Origin: an uncultured Clostridia bacterium
GTDB lineage: Bacteria; Bacillota; Clostridia; Christensenellales; Borkfalkiaceae
Length of the DNA stretch: 64,000 nucleotides
Assembly: GCA_947629665.1 (NCBI GenBank)
Contig: CANREJ010000002.1
Coordinates: 1-64,000, forward strand
Direction: 5' to 3'
Part shown: one piece after another, positions 52,316 through 61,409 of the stretch
Numbering within the stretch: the first letter of the stretch is position 1
Layout of the letters: each line of letters starts with the position of its first letter
Made by a program: the position numbers and the translations under genes
Notes under the pieces: model-generated
Databases searched by the model: none
What the model was told of the DNA's origin: nothing
The model's input: the letters and a program-made list of their open reading frames with translations, nothing else

Positions 52316-54444
52316 CAGTTGTTTGTTCTAAAAACTTCTATAATGCGGTTATCGCGCTTTAAGCGGTTCATGAGAAGATCTATATCCGACCGCTTGTTGA
52401 GAGTTACTTTTATATCAAATTCGGCCTGCTTGTCTTTATTTATACGTCCAACAATGTTGGTCATTGAAAGTTGCATTGCAGAAATTTCGGCGGTTATATA
52501 AGCCATTACGCCCGTGTCGTTGGTGGCAATAATCTTTATGCCTGCAAGGAAATCCGACTTGAAGTCGCCCGTCCACTGCGCAGGTTGCAACCGTTCGCGT
52601 TCCAGCCCGCGGAGATTGGGGCAATCGGCCCTGTGGACAATTACACCCCTCCCGCGCGAAATAAAACCGACTATATCATCGCCGGGTACAGGGTTACAGC
52701 AGTGCGCAAGGCTTACGACAAGCCCCGTTACGCCTTGAACCAATACGCTTCCCGCAGGGGTATAGCGCAGTTTGGCGTTATCGATTGCCGAAGCGGGCTT
52801 GGGCGCTTCTTTTTTATAATAATCTATAAGTTTTACTATTACGGTATTTACCGATACGGCCCCGTAGCCGACGGAAGCCATCATTTCCTCTTGCGAGGCA
52901 AATACCATTTTATTTGACAGGCGTTTAAAGGCGTTTTCGGTGAGGAGGTCGGTGAGGTTATAACCTCTGCGCTTTGCCTCCGCTTCAAGCATAGCTCTGC
53001 CCGTGCGGATATTTTCCTCCTTCATTTCCTTTTTGAAGAATTGCCTTATTTTTGCTCTTGCAGAACCCGACTTTACAAATTTAAGCCAATCCCATGAAGG
53101 ACCCTTGCTGTTCGATTGGGTCAATATTTCCACTATATCGCCCGTGGATAGCGTGGCCGTAAGCGGCACAATTTTGCCGTTTACCTTCGCGCCGACGCAC
53201 TTGTTGCCCACTTCCGAGTGGATAGCATAGGCAAAATCAACGGGCGTTGCGTTTAACGGCAACGATAAAACTTTGCCCTTGGGAGTAAATACAAGCAATT
53301 CGTTGTCATACAGGTCGTTCTTTAAACTGTCAACAAACTCCTTGCTCTCGCCCATGCTGCCTTGCCAATTCATGACGTCGCGTATCCAGCTTAAACGGTC
53401 GTCAAAGTCTGTTTTGCTTGATTTCTGCTCTTTGTACATCCAATGCGCGGCAATACCGTATTCGGCCGTCTTGTGCATTTCGACCGTGCGTATTTGAATT
53501 TCAAAGAATTGCCCGAAATTCGTTACAACGGTAGTATGCAACGACTGGTACATGTTACGCTTGGGAGTTGCTATATAATCCTTTATTCTTCCGGGAACAG
53601 GCTTCCACTTGTTGTGGATTTTACCTAAAATTTCGTAGCACTCTATTTCGGTGTCCACAATAACACGCACGGCCGTAATATCGTAAATCTGGTCGAGCGT
53701 TTTATTTTGCAATTTCATTTTACGGTATATAGAATAAAAATGCTTGGGGCGGCCTATTACTTCGCCTTTTATGTTGCTTTCTTTTAAAATTTCCTTAATT
53801 TCGTTTACGACAAACTCAACAAACTCGCGGCGTTCGGCAAGTTCCTGGTGAATATTGGTAACAAGAAATTCATATGCTTCCGGATCGAGATATTTCAGGC
53901 ACAGGTCTTCGAGTTCGCACTTTATTTGCGAAATACCCAGCCTGCCTGCGATGGGCGCATAAATTTCAAGCGTTTCTTTTGCTATGCGTTGCTGGCGTTC
54001 GTTTGAAAGAAAGTTCAGCGAACGCATGTTGTGGAGTCTGTCGGCAAGTTTGATAATTATAACCCGCACGTCGTTTGCCATAGCCACGAAAATTTTGCGG
54101 AAGTTTTCGGCGTCCTCTTCTTCATGGGAATGGTAGTTTATTTTATCGAGCTTGGTTACGCCCTCAACAAGGGTCATTATTTCTTTGCCGAAGCGGACTT
54201 TTATGTCTTCGTCCGTAGCGGGCGTATCCTCTATTACGTCGTGCAAAAATGCCGCCGCAACCGAGGGATAATCCAACCCCAGGTCGATTAAAATTTCCGC
54301 AACGGCGCACGGATGCGTAAAGTACGGTTCGCCTGAGGCCCTCTTTTGCCCCTTGTGCATTAACTCCGCGTAATTATAAGCGGCAAGCAGTTGCTGTTGC
54401 TCGTCGCCGCTGTATTTACTGTGAATCTTATCAAGAACAGTCAT
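52315..54444 (-). CDS. rel: Bifunctional (p)ppGpp synthetase/hydrolase
   Basis: Stringent-response enzyme. The HD hydrolase domain (about 30-180) keeps its metal motif FLHDVIEDT. The synthetase domain (about 215-350) shows KRNMYQSLHTTV and EIQIRTVEMH. TGS (VFTPKGKVLSLPLNATPVDFAYAIHS), a helical/CC region (HCCNPVPGDDIVGFISRGRG) and a C-terminal ACT domain follow. Both catalytic domains look intact. Length 709 is normal. It starts at the base where recJ ends. Confidence 0.96.
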   Translation of the reverse strand: MTVLDKIHSKYSGDEQQQLLAAYNYAELMHKGQKRASGEPYFTHPCAVAEILIDLGLDYPSVAAAFLHDVIEDTPATDEDIKVRFGKEIMTLVEGVTKLDKINYHSHEEEDAENFRKIFVAMANDVRVIIIKLADRLHNMRSLNFLSNERQQRIAKETLEIYAPIAGRLGISQIKCELEDLCLKYLDPEAYEFLVTNIHQELAERREFVEFVVNEIKEILKESNIKGEVIGRPKHFYSIYRKMKLQNKTLDQIYDITAVRVIVDTEIECYEILGKIHNKWKPVPGRIKDYIATPKRNMYQSLHTTVVTNFGQFFEIQIRTVEMHKTAEYGIAAHWMYKEQKSSKTDFDDRLSWIRDVMNWQGSMGESKEFVDSLKNDLYDNELLVFTPKGKVLSLPLNATPVDFAYAIHSEVGNKCVGAKVNGKIVPLTATLSTGDIVEILTQSNSKGPSWDWLKFVKSGSARAKIRQFFKKEMKEENIRTGRAMLEAEAKRRGYNLTDLLTENAFKRLSNKMVFASQEEMMASVGYGAVSVNTVIVKLIDYYKKEAPKPASAIDNAKLRYTPAGSVLVQGVTGLVVSLAHCCNPVPGDDIVGFISRGRGVIVHRADCPNLRGLERERLQPAQWTGDFKSDFLAGIKIIATNDTGVMAYITAEISAMQLSMTNIVGRINKDKQAEFDIKVTLNKRSDIDLLMNRLKRDNRIIEVFRTNN

Positions 54445-56753
54445 TATCTGTCTCCGTTTTGAATAGCCGCAATTCTGTTGTAGAGAGGGGAATTGGTAAG
54501 TTCTGTCTTTACGCCGCGGTAAACGGTTATCGCACCGCTTTCAAATGATATTAAGCCGAGCTGTAAAAATACGCTCAACGCAAAAGCCGTTTGTATGGAC
54601 GATAGCCCCCAATCGTTATATTTAACCACTTCGCTTATGGAAGAACCGCGGACATTGTTTATATTTGAACATAAAATAGCGTAAATATTGAGCAAATCAT
54701 TGCGGGAAAGAGATATTCCCTGTATGTAGTCGGGCGTTCTTCCCTCGCCGTAAACTTCCAATTGCTTGCCTATGAGAGTTGGCAATGCGTCGGCGTGGTG
54801 CTGTAAAAAAATTATCCTGTTATAGCCGCTGAAATCCACGTCGGCCTGCGGCGATACGAGAATTACGGACGAGAAATTCCTGTTTGACGGAACAAACAGA
54901 TCTACGTTCAATTTTTCCGCGCCCTCAAAGTCTGTAACCGTCCGGTATTCGTCCGCTATAAAAACCGTGCCGAAATCGGGGCAGTTCTTCATGGCCTCCT
55001 CAACTTCTTCCTTTTTGAGGATTTTAGCCTTTTTTATGCCGCCGTAAATAAGATTGAAAACACCGTTCAAGGCAATATCTTCGGGAGCCGATTCGCCTGC
55101 TATTCTGCTATATATAATATCACGGACAAAGCCTTTCACGTATTCCTTGCCGCGGAAGTTGGAAACATTATATTCAAAAATGAGGTATTTGGGCGCACGG
55201 CTTTCAACCAAAGTCGCATAACGGCTTCCGCCGAAATACATCAGCTCTATACGGCTGTCCTTTATGGAAAGATGGTTATTGGGCTGTTTGCCCCAGCGGA
55301 TGGGAACGGCGTTCTCTTCTATTAGGAACATGGGGCGTTTATTCCCCACTCCGAAAGGTTCCAGCAATTCAAGCTCCTTGGCAAATTTAGCCGAATATTC
55401 GCCGCGCAAAACTCCGCTTATCCTAACGGTTGGAATAAAATCCTCCTCCGTGTAATTGGCGGACATATACTCATTTAACGCAGCTTTAAGCCCCTCGTAA
55501 TTTTCTGCCTTTATATTGACCCCGGCAGCCTGCGAATGTCCGCCGAACTCGTCTATATATTGTTCGCACGCTTTTAACGCTTCAAAAATATTTACGTTTT
55601 CAACCGAGCGCGCCGAACCGCGCAATATATCGCCGTGGCGCACAAAAAGTATGACCGGGCGGGAAAATTCATCGGCAAGCCTTGCGGCAACAATTCCCAC
55701 AAATCCGGAATTCCAATTTTCGCCGGCAAGAACGATAATTTTTCCACTCAACCCCTCGTCCATGAGCAGTTCGCGGGCTGCCAAATAAAGCTCGTCGCAA
55801 CATTTCTGCCTTTCCATATTGTATGAGGCAAGTTTTGAAGCCAGCCCAAAAATTTGCGTTTCGTCTGTTGCATTAAACAGGTCAAGCGCCGCTTTTGCAT
55901 CGCCCATTCTGCCCGCGGCGTTGATTTTCGGCGCAATTGAAAAGGCAAGCGTTTGGGAAGTTACCAAACCTTCCTGTTTATAAAATTGGGAATAACAAGA
56001 GCGGGGCTTTGAGTTTATGAGCTTTAATCCCTCATAAACTATATCCCTGTTTTCGCCCGTGAGCGGTACGCTGTCGGCCACCGTTGCAATTGCGGCAAAA
56101 TCAAGATATTTATACGCCTCCTCCCCTAAAAGTGCGCATGCAACTTTAAAGGCAACCCCTGCGCCGCAAAGATTATCGTAGATATATCCATCATTGAATT
56201 TGGGATTTATACATATGCAGTCGGGGATCTTTTCGGGAAGCTCATGGTGATCGGTAACTATTACTTCCGCGCCCTGTTCTTTTATATATTCAACTTCGTT
56301 GAAACATGAAATGCCGCAGTCTACCGTAATTACAAGTTGCGGGAAATATTCTTCAAAAATCTCGTCTATAAGCTCTTCCGATAATCCGTAGCCGTTTTTG
56401 CGTTCTGGTATGCACAAAATAGGTTCCAAACCGAAGTCCTTTAAAGCGTTGCCCATTATTGTGCTTGCACATACGCCGTCGGCGTCATAGTCGCCGTATA
56501 CAACCACGCACCAACCCTCATCGCGCGCACGCGTAATCAACTCCACAGCCTCGCGCATACCTCCCATTTTATATGGCGAAATAAAGTGCGCTTTGGACGG
56601 GTGTAAAAAGTTTTGGATACTTTCCTTATCGGTCAATCCCCTGCCGTAGAGAATCTTAACCGTATCCTCGCATAACCCGCACTCGGCAGCAAGTTGGTTT
56701 ACGATATTAAGTTGTTCTGCCGTAAAAGAAAACTCGGTTAAAATTCTTTTCAT
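54444..56753 (-). CDS. recJ: Single-stranded-DNA-specific exonuclease RecJ
   Basis: 5'-3' exonuclease of recombination and repair. DHH-family motifs are VYGDYDADGVCAST, VTVDCGISC, VTDHHELPE and the DHHA1 region with NAAGRMGDA and GGHSQAAGVN. A C-terminal extension (about 560-770) typical of Firmicutes RecJ is present and includes a winged-helix-like end. The track start is a TTG (56765); ATG 56753 gives the usual start. A secF terminator ends 12 bases before that ATG, leaving no room for a strong Shine-Dalgarno. Confidence 0.93.
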   Translation of the reverse strand: MKRILTEFSFTAEQLNIVNQLAAECGLCEDTVKILYGRGLTDKESIQNFLHPSKAHFISPYKMGGMREAVELITRARDEGWCVVVYGDYDADGVCASTIMGNALKDFGLEPILCIPERKNGYGLSEELIDEIFEEYFPQLVITVDCGISCFNEVEYIKEQGAEVIVTDHHELPEKIPDCICINPKFNDGYIYDNLCGAGVAFKVACALLGEEAYKYLDFAAIATVADSVPLTGENRDIVYEGLKLINSKPRSCYSQFYKQEGLVTSQTLAFSIAPKINAAGRMGDAKAALDLFNATDETQIFGLASKLASYNMERQKCCDELYLAARELLMDEGLSGKIIVLAGENWNSGFVGIVAARLADEFSRPVILFVRHGDILRGSARSVENVNIFEALKACEQYIDEFGGHSQAAGVNIKAENYEGLKAALNEYMSANYTEEDFIPTVRISGVLRGEYSAKFAKELELLEPFGVGNKRPMFLIEENAVPIRWGKQPNNHLSIKDSRIELMYFGGSRYATLVESRAPKYLIFEYNVSNFRGKEYVKGFVRDIIYSRIAGESAPEDIALNGVFNLIYGGIKKAKILKKEEVEEAMKNCPDFGTVFIADEYRTVTDFEGAEKLNVDLFVPSNRNFSSVILVSPQADVDFSGYNRIIFLQHHADALPTLIGKQLEVYGEGRTPDYIQGISLSRNDLLNIYAILCSNINNVRGSSISEVVKYNDWGLSSIQTAFALSVFLQLGLISFESGAITVYRGVKTELTNSPLYNRIAAIQNGDR

Positions 56754-56765
56754 AATAAAAGACAA

Positions 56766-56787
56766 AAAGGCGGGTTGCCCCGCCTTT
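56766..56787 (-). terminator. Terminator between secF and recJ
   Basis: AAAGGCGGG, loop GCAA, CCCGCCTTT, then TTGTCTTTT on the minus strand. It lies directly before recJ, so recJ and later genes depend on read-through or an unseen promoter. Confidence 0.75.
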
Positions 56788-56798
56788 GAAGTTTAAGG

Positions 56799-57797
56799 TT
56801 AGTTACCCTTCTTTTTCGAGGGCTTTGCGGCAATTTTCTTGCCTGTATTTTTTATGAAGATGTATACGTACGGGGCAACAATCACGTTACCATATACCGC
56901 AACGGCAAACGAAGTAAAGGCAAGAGCCATTGGTATAAGCGCGGGAATTACCGAAAGTGAACTGATTGCCGTGGCAACAAAGAACAAAACGGCCGTAACG
57001 GCAAGGATTGCGGGCACCGCAATGTTTGTTTTGCGCGTTTGGCGCGCAGACAGTTCCGCCAATTCCTCCACGCCGATATTTGCGTTTTCCTTAGCGTTGC
57101 GTTTAATTCTTTCCAACATAAACGTAACGCCCAATACCGTAACAAGCGTAAGAATTATTCCAAACACCAAAGCCGATGACGATACAGGTACGCGGCAGAG
57201 GGCAAGCACCGCAGCATAGAGCGCAATATTATGCAAATCTATGGCAATTGCGGTAAACGCCGCCGAAAACCTGAATCTTATCATTGTGTATATCAGTTGT
57301 GCAACAACTATTACGGCAAGTGCAACCGCCGCTCTCCAAAGCGTATATCCGCCGCCAAGTTCGGCTGTTTGCTCCGCAAGAGTTGCCTGCGCTTTAACGG
57401 TTTCCCCGTCGATATACTTTGATAATACTTCTTTAAGTTTATTGTTTATGTTTTTAACGGCTGTTTGAAGCGCCGAATTGTCAACCGACGTTGAAAATCT
57501 GTATTCTATCTGTTTTTCATCGCTGAATGACGACCCGTTGGTTTTTGCATAATATTTTACGCCCGAAGCGTCGAGGACATCCGCACAAATCCCTTCAATA
57601 TCAACGTCCCCGCCGTTTAATTCCACAATGCTGTACGATACGGTGATTGATTTATAGCTTGAATATTCCCCGCCGTAGTTGAAAAATCCGTTGGAAACAA
57701 AGTGCAATACCGTGCCGAGCGCCATGCCGATTACTATAACCACACATGAGATTATTGCAAGAATACGGAATTTTAATTCGTTGCTTAACTTATTCAT
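56799..57797 (-). CDS. secF: Divergent SecF-like protein translocase subunit
   Basis: Membrane partner of SecD. The layout is right: one N-terminal helix, a periplasmic-side domain (about 40-145), then five helices with IRFRFSAAFTAIAIDLHN and GVTFMLERIKRN, corresponding to the family LHDV and VFDRIREN regions. Key acidic residues are missing: the Asp of the ND pair aligns with Gly223, and the HD motif reads HN. The start overlaps secD by 8 bases. The family call rests on position, topology and weak motifs. Confidence 0.8.
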   Translation of the reverse strand: MNKLSNELKFRILAIISCVVIVIGMALGTVLHFVSNGFFNYGGEYSSYKSITVSYSIVELNGGDVDIEGICADVLDASGVKYYAKTNGSSFSDEKQIEYRFSTSVDNSALQTAVKNINNKLKEVLSKYIDGETVKAQATLAEQTAELGGGYTLWRAAVALAVIVVAQLIYTMIRFRFSAAFTAIAIDLHNIALYAAVLALCRVPVSSSALVFGIILTLVTVLGVTFMLERIKRNAKENANIGVEELAELSARQTRKTNIAVPAILAVTAVLFFVATAISSLSVIPALIPMALAFTSFAVAVYGNVIVAPYVYIFIKNTGKKIAAKPSKKKGN

Positions 57798-59298
57798 CTT
57801 CTTCTACCTCCCTTGCATAGCCGCAGAAGGCAAACTTGTCACGCACGAGCGAAGCCATAACATACCACATAAATCTTGTGAACCAATAGAGCACAAAGGA
57901 AGCAACCGAACCCACAAGGAAGATAAGCCCGCAAGCCGAAAGCTCGCCTACGCCCACAAGAGTCATAATTATTGCCGCAACTATAAGCATCACATGAATA
58001 TCTATTATGCCGAGCATCGACCTCTTATAGCCGATCTTAACCGAAGATTCAAACGTTCTGCCGAGAGCCGTTTCCCTTCTCACGGCTTCAAACGTAAAGA
58101 AGTTGGAGAAGCTCAAAAGTACGAGTCCCAAAACGGCGGCAAACAAACCGCTTATGGTAATCTGTATGCCTATAAGATATACGGCCGTCAAAAGCGCTAC
58201 GGAATACGTTAATACCATAAGCGCATTTACAAGCCCAAGCAGTTTATATTTGATTATAGGCAAAGCCGCGGCGAGAACCACTATCAAAAGAATAACTATA
58301 CCAACTGCCATAGCCGCGTTTTTGCCCGCTACCGACGATGAGATTACAATATTTTCGTTATCCACGTCGCTATATGCGTTCGTTAGCATTTTGCCGTGCG
58401 CTATGGAATTTATAAGTATCGCATAGTCTTCGGAGGAATCCTTCGTGGACTGGAAATACAATGATTTTTCTTGAAGCTCCTGCCCCATCTGGAAGGATAA
58501 TTGAAGACTCGTTTTGCCCGCATACAAATAGGCGTTGCCATCCGATGAGTTGGTGAGAATTTTGTTCATATTCTCAAACCCCTCGTCGGTGAGGTCAATT
58601 TTTAACGCATATGTGCCGGCTCTCTGGAACACCGAAGCGCCCTTGAAAAAGCTGTTGAATTTGTTTGGATTATTTAAATCCAATTCCTTGTAAAGCGCAT
58701 TTGTATCGGAATAAGTTTCCTCCGAACGGATACTGAGCGCGCCCTCAACCGAAATATAATTGAGCGCATGGTTTGCAATGGCGTACGCCGAGTTGCGCAG
58801 AGTTGCGTCGTCAAGCCCCGCCTGCACATAAGTGAGGTCTGCGGGTATGCTTACTTTAATAAGGTATCCGTTCAAAACCGTTACGGAATAGGATGAATAT
58901 CCCTTATCGCCGAATCTTTCCGCAAGCAGTGCCGCGTCCGCCTTTATGCCGACGATAAATTCATCGCGGGCGTCCACTTCGCTACCGTCTACCATTTTAT
59001 ACAGCTTGTCCTTTTCAACATACACGTTTGCGGATTCAACATACTCGTATTTGTCCGCATATTCTTTCTCTTTTTCCGTATTACCGTAGATATCGCTTTT
59101 ATACTTTGCTTCTGCAATTACTCCCTCCGGATAAAATATCACGGACGCCTCGCCCGCAAGTTCACTGCCCAAGGGAATATTCATCATAAACGCATCGTTT
59201 GAACCCGACACCCCGAACGATATTGTGGCAAAAAGCGTTAAAACAATAATTGCCGCTACCAACAGCGCAGTTATTATCGCCGATTTAACTTTGCCCAT
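57790..59298 (-). CDS. secD: Divergent SecD-like protein translocase subunit
   Basis: RND-type accessory subunit of the Sec channel. One N-terminal helix, a large outer-face domain (about 35-320) and five helices at 325-490 are seen. The helix that normally carries VDANV reads LLSFSNFF before FEAVRRE, so the proton-relay Asp is replaced by Phe397. The usual GGIDLQGG segment near the N-terminus is also not recognisable. It is preceded by AAGGAG and a good promoter, and followed by secF, recJ and rel as in other Clostridia. Confidence 0.82.
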   Translation of the reverse strand: MGKVKSAIITALLVAAIIVLTLFATISFGVSGSNDAFMMNIPLGSELAGEASVIFYPEGVIAEAKYKSDIYGNTEKEKEYADKYEYVESANVYVEKDKLYKMVDGSEVDARDEFIVGIKADAALLAERFGDKGYSSYSVTVLNGYLIKVSIPADLTYVQAGLDDATLRNSAYAIANHALNYISVEGALSIRSEETYSDTNALYKELDLNNPNKFNSFFKGASVFQRAGTYALKIDLTDEGFENMNKILTNSSDGNAYLYAGKTSLQLSFQMGQELQEKSLYFQSTKDSSEDYAILINSIAHGKMLTNAYSDVDNENIVISSSVAGKNAAMAVGIVILLIVVLAAALPIIKYKLLGLVNALMVLTYSVALLTAVYLIGIQITISGLFAAVLGLVLLSFSNFFTFEAVRRETALGRTFESSVKIGYKRSMLGIIDIHVMLIVAAIIMTLVGVGELSACGLIFLVGSVASFVLYWFTRFMWYVMASLVRDKFAFCGYAREVEEDE

Positions 59299-59343
59299 CG
59301 CATATCTCCTTTTATTTTTAACAAAACAAAAATTAACTACTTT

Positions 59344-59372
59344 ATTATATAGTAAAAATTCTATGCCGTCAA
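59344..59372 (-). promoter_or_regulatory. Promoter of secD-secF
   Basis: TTGACG, 17 nt, TATAAT on the minus strand, between the SCIFF maturase gene and secD. Confidence 0.75.
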
Positions 59373-59388
59373 TAAATTTAAGCCGAAA

Positions 59389-60717
59389 TTAGATATTTTT
59401 GTTGGCTTTTTTGTGCGCCAGAGCGTGCATGCCGCACTCTATGCGCTTTTTCATCATGGCACAGGTTATTTTATAGGGTTTGTTTATATCGCCCTCATAG
59501 TGATAGTTGTTTGCCGCACAACCGCCGCTGCAAATAAATTTTGCAAAACAATCCCCGCACTCTTCGCGCGTAAAAAGACAGGAATTTGCAAATTTTGAGC
59601 GGATGTCGGGGTTGAGTTTACCATCGTAAACATTGCCCATCAAAAAATTCTTATCTCCCGCAAATTGATGGCAGGGATATATATCGCCGTTCGGCACAAC
59701 CGAAAAATATTCGTTGCCCGCTCCGCATGCCGAAACTTTTTTTTGCAGGCATACCCCGCCTTCCAGATCAACGTTGAAATGGAAAAAGTTAAACCCTTCG
59801 CCTTTATCGTATTTATCGAGATATTTGCCCAGCAAATTTTCATACTCGGCGTTCACGGCGTCCAGATGTTCCTCGCGTATGGCAAGGTCGGGAATATCCG
59901 TTACAACGGGCTCCATCGAAATACTGTCAAACCCGTTTTCCGCAAGAAAAATCACGTCCTTGGAAAAATCGAGATTTTTAGACGTGAACGTACCGCGGAC
60001 ATAGTAAGATTTGTCCCCGCGGCTTTTTACAAATTTTTTGATTTTATCAATTACCAGATCAAAACTGCCTTTACCGTTCACCGTTTTGCGGATAGCGTCG
60101 TGTACTTCCTTTCTGCCGTCAACACTTAACACAACGTTTTCCATTTCCCTGTTGAAAAAATCGATTGCGTCGTCATCCAGCAAAAGGGCGTTGGTTGTGG
60201 TGGTAAAAAGAATTTTTTTGCCTGCCTTTGCCGTTTGTTCGCGGGCATAGGCAACTACGTTTTTAATGGTTTGCAAACACATTAAGGGCTCGCCGCCGAA
60301 AAAATCCGCTTCGAGCACCTTTCTGTTGCCGCTGTTTTCAATTAAAAAATCAATAGCACGTTTTGCCGTCTCCTCGCTCATAAATTCGCGGGCGGAATGA
60401 TAAGCACCCTCGTCGGCAAAGCAATAACGGCACCTGAGATTACAGTCGTGGCAAATATGCAGACACAGTGCTTTTACTTCTGTTGACTTTAAAGGATATG
60501 TTTTAACTTCCTCGGCGTTAAAGAGCCCCTGCTCTTTTAAGGCGGCAATATCCCTCTCAATCTCCTCTGTTTGGGCTTTTGTAAAAGCGCATAAATCGCC
60601 GCAGTTTTCGTATTTTGCGGCGACGTAATTTTTTGTGAGTTCGTCGCATTCGTGCAAACTTCCACTGCCCGAATCGTATATATAAAATTTATCTTGACAT
60701 TTAAAAGCGTGTACCAT
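59389..60717 (-). CDS. scfB: SCIFF peptide maturase (radical SAM/SPASM)
   Basis: Radical SAM enzyme that installs Cys-to-Thr thioether cross-links in the SCIFF precursor peptide. The N-terminal 75 residues form the peptide-recognition (RRE-like) part. The SAM cluster motif is CNLRCRYCF near 105, followed by FFGGEPL. The C-terminal SPASM region supplies cysteines in SACGAGNEY, PNGDIYPCHQFAG and CGDCFAKFICSGGC. Length 442 is typical. The precursor gene scfA lies 47 bases upstream, with a terminator between. The class-wide conservation of this pair in Clostridia makes the assignment firm; the biological role of the product is unknown. Confidence 0.95.
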   Translation of the reverse strand: MVHAFKCQDKFYIYDSGSGSLHECDELTKNYVAAKYENCGDLCAFTKAQTEEIERDIAALKEQGLFNAEEVKTYPLKSTEVKALCLHICHDCNLRCRYCFADEGAYHSAREFMSEETAKRAIDFLIENSGNRKVLEADFFGGEPLMCLQTIKNVVAYAREQTAKAGKKILFTTTTNALLLDDDAIDFFNREMENVVLSVDGRKEVHDAIRKTVNGKGSFDLVIDKIKKFVKSRGDKSYYVRGTFTSKNLDFSKDVIFLAENGFDSISMEPVVTDIPDLAIREEHLDAVNAEYENLLGKYLDKYDKGEGFNFFHFNVDLEGGVCLQKKVSACGAGNEYFSVVPNGDIYPCHQFAGDKNFLMGNVYDGKLNPDIRSKFANSCLFTREECGDCFAKFICSGGCAANNYHYEGDINKPYKITCAMMKKRIECGMHALAHKKANKNI

Positions 60718-60727
60718 ACCAAAAATT

Positions 60728-60752
60728 AAGGAGCAGAGAATTTCTGCTCCTT
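60728..60752 (-). terminator. Terminator between scfA and scfB
   Basis: AAGGAGCAGA, loop AATTC, TCTGCTCCTT, then AATTTTT on the minus strand. It would let the short peptide gene be transcribed in excess over the maturase. The right arm of the hairpin also lies close to the scfB start. Confidence 0.75.
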
Positions 60753-60764
60753 TAAAAATTTTGC

Positions 60765-60920
60765 TTACTTAATTTTTTCGGGGTTCTGTTCTCTCGTGAT
60801 TCTTTCACAGCTCTGATTGCCCACCGTGCAACTTGTTTTGCATGCCGACTGGCAAGTGCTTCTGCATTCGCCGCAGCCCGTTATTTTTTTCTGTACAGGT
60901 TTAGCAACTGTTTTTATCAT
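60765..60920 (-). CDS. scfA: SCIFF precursor peptide (six cysteines), absent from the ORF track
   Basis: A 51-residue ribosomal peptide precursor. It begins MIKTVAKPVQKKITG and contains six Cys in CGECRSTCQSACKTSC followed by TVGNQSC, the hallmark of SCIFF peptides (six cysteines in about forty-five residues). The Thr residues between Cys are the usual cross-link acceptors. AAGGAG lies 8 bases before the ATG. A good promoter precedes it. It is immediately upstream of its maturase and downstream of the TIGR04086 gene. Confidence 0.95.
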   Translation of the reverse strand: MIKTVAKPVQKKITGCGECRSTCQSACKTSCTVGNQSCERITREQNPEKIK

Positions 60921-60959
60921 TTTGAAATCTCCTTAAAAATCTATATCGTAGTTTATTTC

Positions 60960-60988
60960 ATTATAAAGTATATAACAAAAAAAATCAA
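60960..60988 (-). promoter_or_regulatory. Promoter of scfA
   Basis: TTGATT, 17 nt, TATAAT on the minus strand, 40 bases before the scfA ATG and just after the TIGR04086 gene. Confidence 0.75.
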
Positions 60989-60994
60989 GTGATT

Positions 60995-61363
60995 TTACGT
61001 CCTACTTTTTATATTGACGGCAAGAACTCCCGTTAAACCGCCGGCCACGGCGCCTATAAGAAGTTCTATAATAAATTTCCAATCGCAGGACAGATTGCCT
61101 GCAATGGCGCCGAACAGCAAAAAAGTTAAAACCACGGACAGCACTCCGTGAATAATTCCTTTTACAAGCCCCTTTTCGCCGCGGATAAACAATAGCCCAC
61201 CTCCCGCTATGGAAAGCACTTTAAAAACTTGGTTTACGGGCTTTACCGCCGAAGCGGGAACGGAAAATATTTGTATTATCACCGTAAAAATAAGCACAAA
61301 AGCAAGCGATATAAGTATTGCACCGAGTACAGCCTTTGCTATTTGAAATATATGTACGCGCAT
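60995..61363 (-). CDS. TIGR04086-family membrane protein
   Basis: A 122-residue protein with four hydrophobic segments (about 10-32, 45-60, 67-90, 95-115). RGEKGLVKGIIHGVL between helices is typical of the TIGR04086 family, whose genes sit beside SCIFF loci in Clostridia. Its function is not known; a link to peptide export or membrane handling is only suggested by neighbourhood. It lies between yajC and scfA. Confidence 0.88.
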   Translation of the reverse strand: MRVHIFQIAKAVLGAILISLAFVLIFTVIIQIFSVPASAVKPVNQVFKVLSIAGGGLLFIRGEKGLVKGIIHGVLSVVLTFLLFGAIAGNLSCDWKFIIELLIGAVAGGLTGVLAVNIKSRT

Positions 61364-61366
61364 AAA

Positions 61367-61398
61367 AAAACCTCCGCTATACTATATGCGGAGGTTTT
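61367..61398 (-). terminator. Terminator after yajC
   Basis: AAAACCTCCGC and GCGGAGGTTTT form an 11-bp stem with a run of seven T on the minus strand. It ends 3 bases before the TIGR04086 start, so it separates that gene from yajC. Confidence 0.85.
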
Positions 61399-61409
61399 CG
61401 CGGTTATTA

